31,455 nucleotides of DNA, from positions 1 through 31,455 of the forward strand of contig CAMZJG010000001.1 of the NCBI GenBank assembly GCA_947307505.1, in the 5' to 3' direction. The DNA is from an uncultured Clostridia bacterium (lineage in GTDB: Bacteria; Bacillota_A; Clostridia; Oscillospirales; Oscillospiraceae). Below the pieces are notes generated by a model that saw nothing but the letters and a program-made list of their open reading frames with translations, did not search any database and was not told the origin of the DNA. The position numbers and the translations under genes are program-made. Of the stretch, positions 29,966 to 31,455 are shown one piece after another. Position 1 is the first letter of the stretch. Every line of letters starts with the position of its first letter.

Positions 29966-31123
29966 TCAAATCTCCTCCGCCAGGACGATCAGGCCCATAT
30001 TCCTGCCCAGGACGTAATCGTCGGGCGGGTTGAGCAGCGGATGGTTGAGTTCCGCATCCTTGACCGTCTTCAGTTTCTGGATGACCTCGCCGTAGTTGCT
30101 GGACTTCATGGCGTCGGAAAGGATGGAATGCTTGATGGTCTTCTCCGCCCCCATGTTCTCCAGCACCCCCAGGGTCAGGATCCCCTTCTCGTTCTTGCAG
30201 TATGCCGCCAGCTCCGCATAGGTCTTATCCCGCCATTCCGGCTCCACGGGGAGGATCTGGATGCTGATGCCGTTGCCATTGTCGAACAGAGCCCGCAGCA
30301 CGTTGGCCATACCCGTGTAGCTGGTGGCGGTGGAGAGGATATAGCGGCTGTATTCCTCGGTATAGATGACCTCGTCGCAGTTCTGGGCCTCCAGATAATT
30401 CCGGTACCGCTCCGTCTGCACCAGGGCGCAGACATGGCACCGGGGATTCAGGGTCTTGATCATCAGGGTGCAGACGAAGATGCGGGAGTCCACCAGCTCC
30501 GCGTCCAGGCTCTCATGGGCCTCCCCCAGAACCAGGGCGGTGGAGGCGTTTTTTACATTGGCGTTCTGCAGGGTCTGCTCCTCGGTGAAATCCCCCCGGA
30601 TGTACTTGATCCCCTTCAGCTCCTTATCCATGAGCAGGCTCTGGATCTTCAGATCGTTCACGTTGTTCACGATCACGATGTCCTCCGCAGTGAGACCGGG
30701 GGACTTCCGGAGGATATCCCCGATCAGAGCCCGGATATCGTTCTTCCATCCAAAGATGATGACGTGATTCGAAAGCTGCTGCACTTTTTTGATCCTCCTT
30801 GCGGGACTGTTGACGTTGGCATTGATCTTTGAGGAAACGAAGCCGATGATCGTGGACAGGAAGAGCATGCTGAAGAGGATAAAGATCATCAGCAGTCCCC
30901 GGCCCTTCCAGGTCTTGGGGACCAGGTCCGTGAACCCCCTGCCGAGAACGATATTGACGTTGTTCCACAGGAGGATATCCAGATAGGTCTTGGACCCGCC
31001 CGGACCGATCTCCGCATACCAATAGAGGTAGCAAAGCACCGCGTATACCGCGATGAAGATGAGGACCATGCGCAGGGTCGACCCTTTGGCCCATCTTTTC
31101 AGTTTTGAGAGAAATCTCTTCAT
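29966..31123 (-). CDS. Two-TM ion channel with cytoplasmic RCK/TrkA-N-like domains
   Basis: This 385-residue protein has transmembrane helices at about residues 17-38 and 76-99, with a re-entrant pore segment between them (about 47-68). The rest is cytoplasmic: a Rossmann RCK-like domain from about residue 119 (NHVIIFGWKNDIRALIGDIL) and a second regulatory part after about 290. This resembles MthK/CASTOR-POLLUX-type channels. The filter position reads VLGRGFTDLVP (residues 59-69), where K+ channels have TVGYGDxVP, so selectivity may differ. The RCK site lacks a clean GxGxxG, so NAD binding is doubtful. It heads the unit with the cNMP-binding protein. A weak TTGGAC-18-TAAAAT promoter lies upstream. 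Confidence 0.85.
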   Translation of the reverse strand: MKRFLSKLKRWAKGSTLRMVLIFIAVYAVLCYLYWYAEIGPGGSKTYLDILLWNNVNIVLGRGFTDLVPKTWKGRGLLMIFILFSMLFLSTIIGFVSSKINANVNSPARRIKKVQQLSNHVIIFGWKNDIRALIGDILRKSPGLTAEDIVIVNNVNDLKIQSLLMDKELKGIKYIRGDFTEEQTLQNANVKNASTALVLGEAHESLDAELVDSRIFVCTLMIKTLNPRCHVCALVQTERYRNYLEAQNCDEVIYTEEYSRYILSTATSYTGMANVLRALFDNGNGISIQILPVEPEWRDKTYAELAAYCKNEKGILTLGVLENMGAEKTIKHSILSDAMKSSNYGEVIQKLKTVKDAELNHPLLNPPDDYVLGRNMGLIVLAEEI

Positions 31124-31257
31124 GATCGTATATCCACCGCTGTTCAGATGTTCCGGGAAGCCGTTCTTTCGTGTCTTTTTTTATTTTACTTTGCCTTCGT
31201 CAAAATGTCCAAGGTTTTTTTCTTCCGGAATAACGGACTCCAGCCCCCATTTTCCCC

Positions 31258-31292
31258 TTGCGCAAAACGGGGATCCGAAGTACAATTCGGAT
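31258..31292 (+). promoter_or_regulatory. Promoter with overlapping inverted repeat
   Basis: TTGCGC (31258-31263), 17 bases, TACAAT (31281-31286). An inverted repeat ATCCGAA (31273-31279)/TTCGGAT (31286-31292) overlaps the -10 and could be an operator. Confidence 0.5.
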
Positions 31293-31348
31293 ATATACTG
31301 TCCAGATCGGGCGTATCCCGCCCGCAAACAGGGAAAGGAAGAAAAAAT

Positions 31349-31455
31349 ATGAAAAGGACGATGGCGATCCTGCTGCTGGCCGTGCTGCTTCTGGGTCTTC
31401 TGGCGGCCTGCGGCGGCAAGAGCGGCGGGGGCAGCGGCAGCGTCGCAAACGACCC
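31349..31455 (+). CDS. Lipoprotein, 5' end only (runs off the window)
   Basis: An open frame starts at ATG 31349 behind GGAAAGGAAG. It encodes a lipoprotein signal (basic MKR, hydrophobic core, LLAAC with lipidated Cys21) followed by a Gly/Ser linker. Only 35 residues are present. Signals of this kind are common in ABC-transporter binding proteins, but nothing here shows that. Confidence 0.75.
   Translation, partial: MKRTMAILLLAVLLLGLLAACGGKSGGGSGSVAND

Noticed and set aside
29470..31123. CBASS- or Thoeris-like anti-phage system
   Set aside because: No cyclase, TIR or NucC-like gene is visible. The channel/sensor/phosphoesterase set is suggestive of nucleotide signalling, but a defence role has no direct support here.

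Overview
The window looks like GC-rich chromosomal DNA from an anaerobic Bacillota, most likely a gut Clostridia/Oscillospiraceae-type organism. Support for this: strong AAGGAGG-type ribosome binding sites on almost every gene, glycyl radical enzymes (GREs, oxygen-sensitive), a ribose-type ABC importer, DUF4298, DUF2975+HTH and LURP-one proteins, and a ParB of the kind carried by Clostridia integrative elements. This placement is by family recognition, not by a database search.

Layout. (1) 1-4276 is probably the end of, or the scar of, an integrated element. It holds a leftward parB, a rightward cassette (DUF2975 membrane protein, HTH regulator, B12-type radical SAM enzyme, small membrane protein), and a tRNA-Ala(CGC)-like sequence whose 5' acceptor strand no longer pairs, followed by an intact terminator and an array of small hairpins. 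(2) 4739-18157 is the centrepiece, a GRE locus. A FAD-dependent oxidoreductase converges on a leftward LysR-GRE1 unit. Divergent from that unit is a six-gene operon: GRE2, sugar-type binding lipoprotein, permease, double-ABC ATPase, permease and one GRE-activating radical SAM enzyme, closed by a strong terminator. (3) 18233-20707 is an XRE regulator and MFS exporter pair. (4) 20718-23221 holds small genes: DUF4298, an alpha/beta hydrolase, a LURP-one protein and an unknown protein. (5) 23278-26216 is leftward: a TetR regulator followed by Lon protease, with near-identical operator-like sites in front of both. (6) 26455-28847 is a small membrane protein and a large lipoprotein of unknown function. 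(7) 28922-31123 is leftward: a two-TM ion channel with a cytoplasmic RCK-like domain, a stand-alone cyclic-nucleotide-binding domain protein, and a 2H phosphoesterase. (8) The window ends inside a new lipoprotein gene.

How it may work together. In the GRE locus, the importer would bring in a small polar compound. The single activase would install the glycyl radical on GRE1 and GRE2. The LysR protein made with GRE1 would control both arms from the 311-bp intergenic region, and the FAD enzyme may act before or after the radical step. Both GREs share an unusual active-site signature, Gly-Cys-Val-Tyr-Pro-Cys, where characterised eliminases and decarboxylases have Gly-Cys-Val-Glu. Both also have a Gly-Gly-Phe radical loop. 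The binding protein has lost most of the ribose-contacting residues. Together these suggest an uncharacterised GRE reaction on a non-classical substrate. The best candidates for undescribed biology are this locus, the structured leader RNA predicted ahead of GRE2, and the channel/cNMP-sensor/2H-phosphoesterase cluster.
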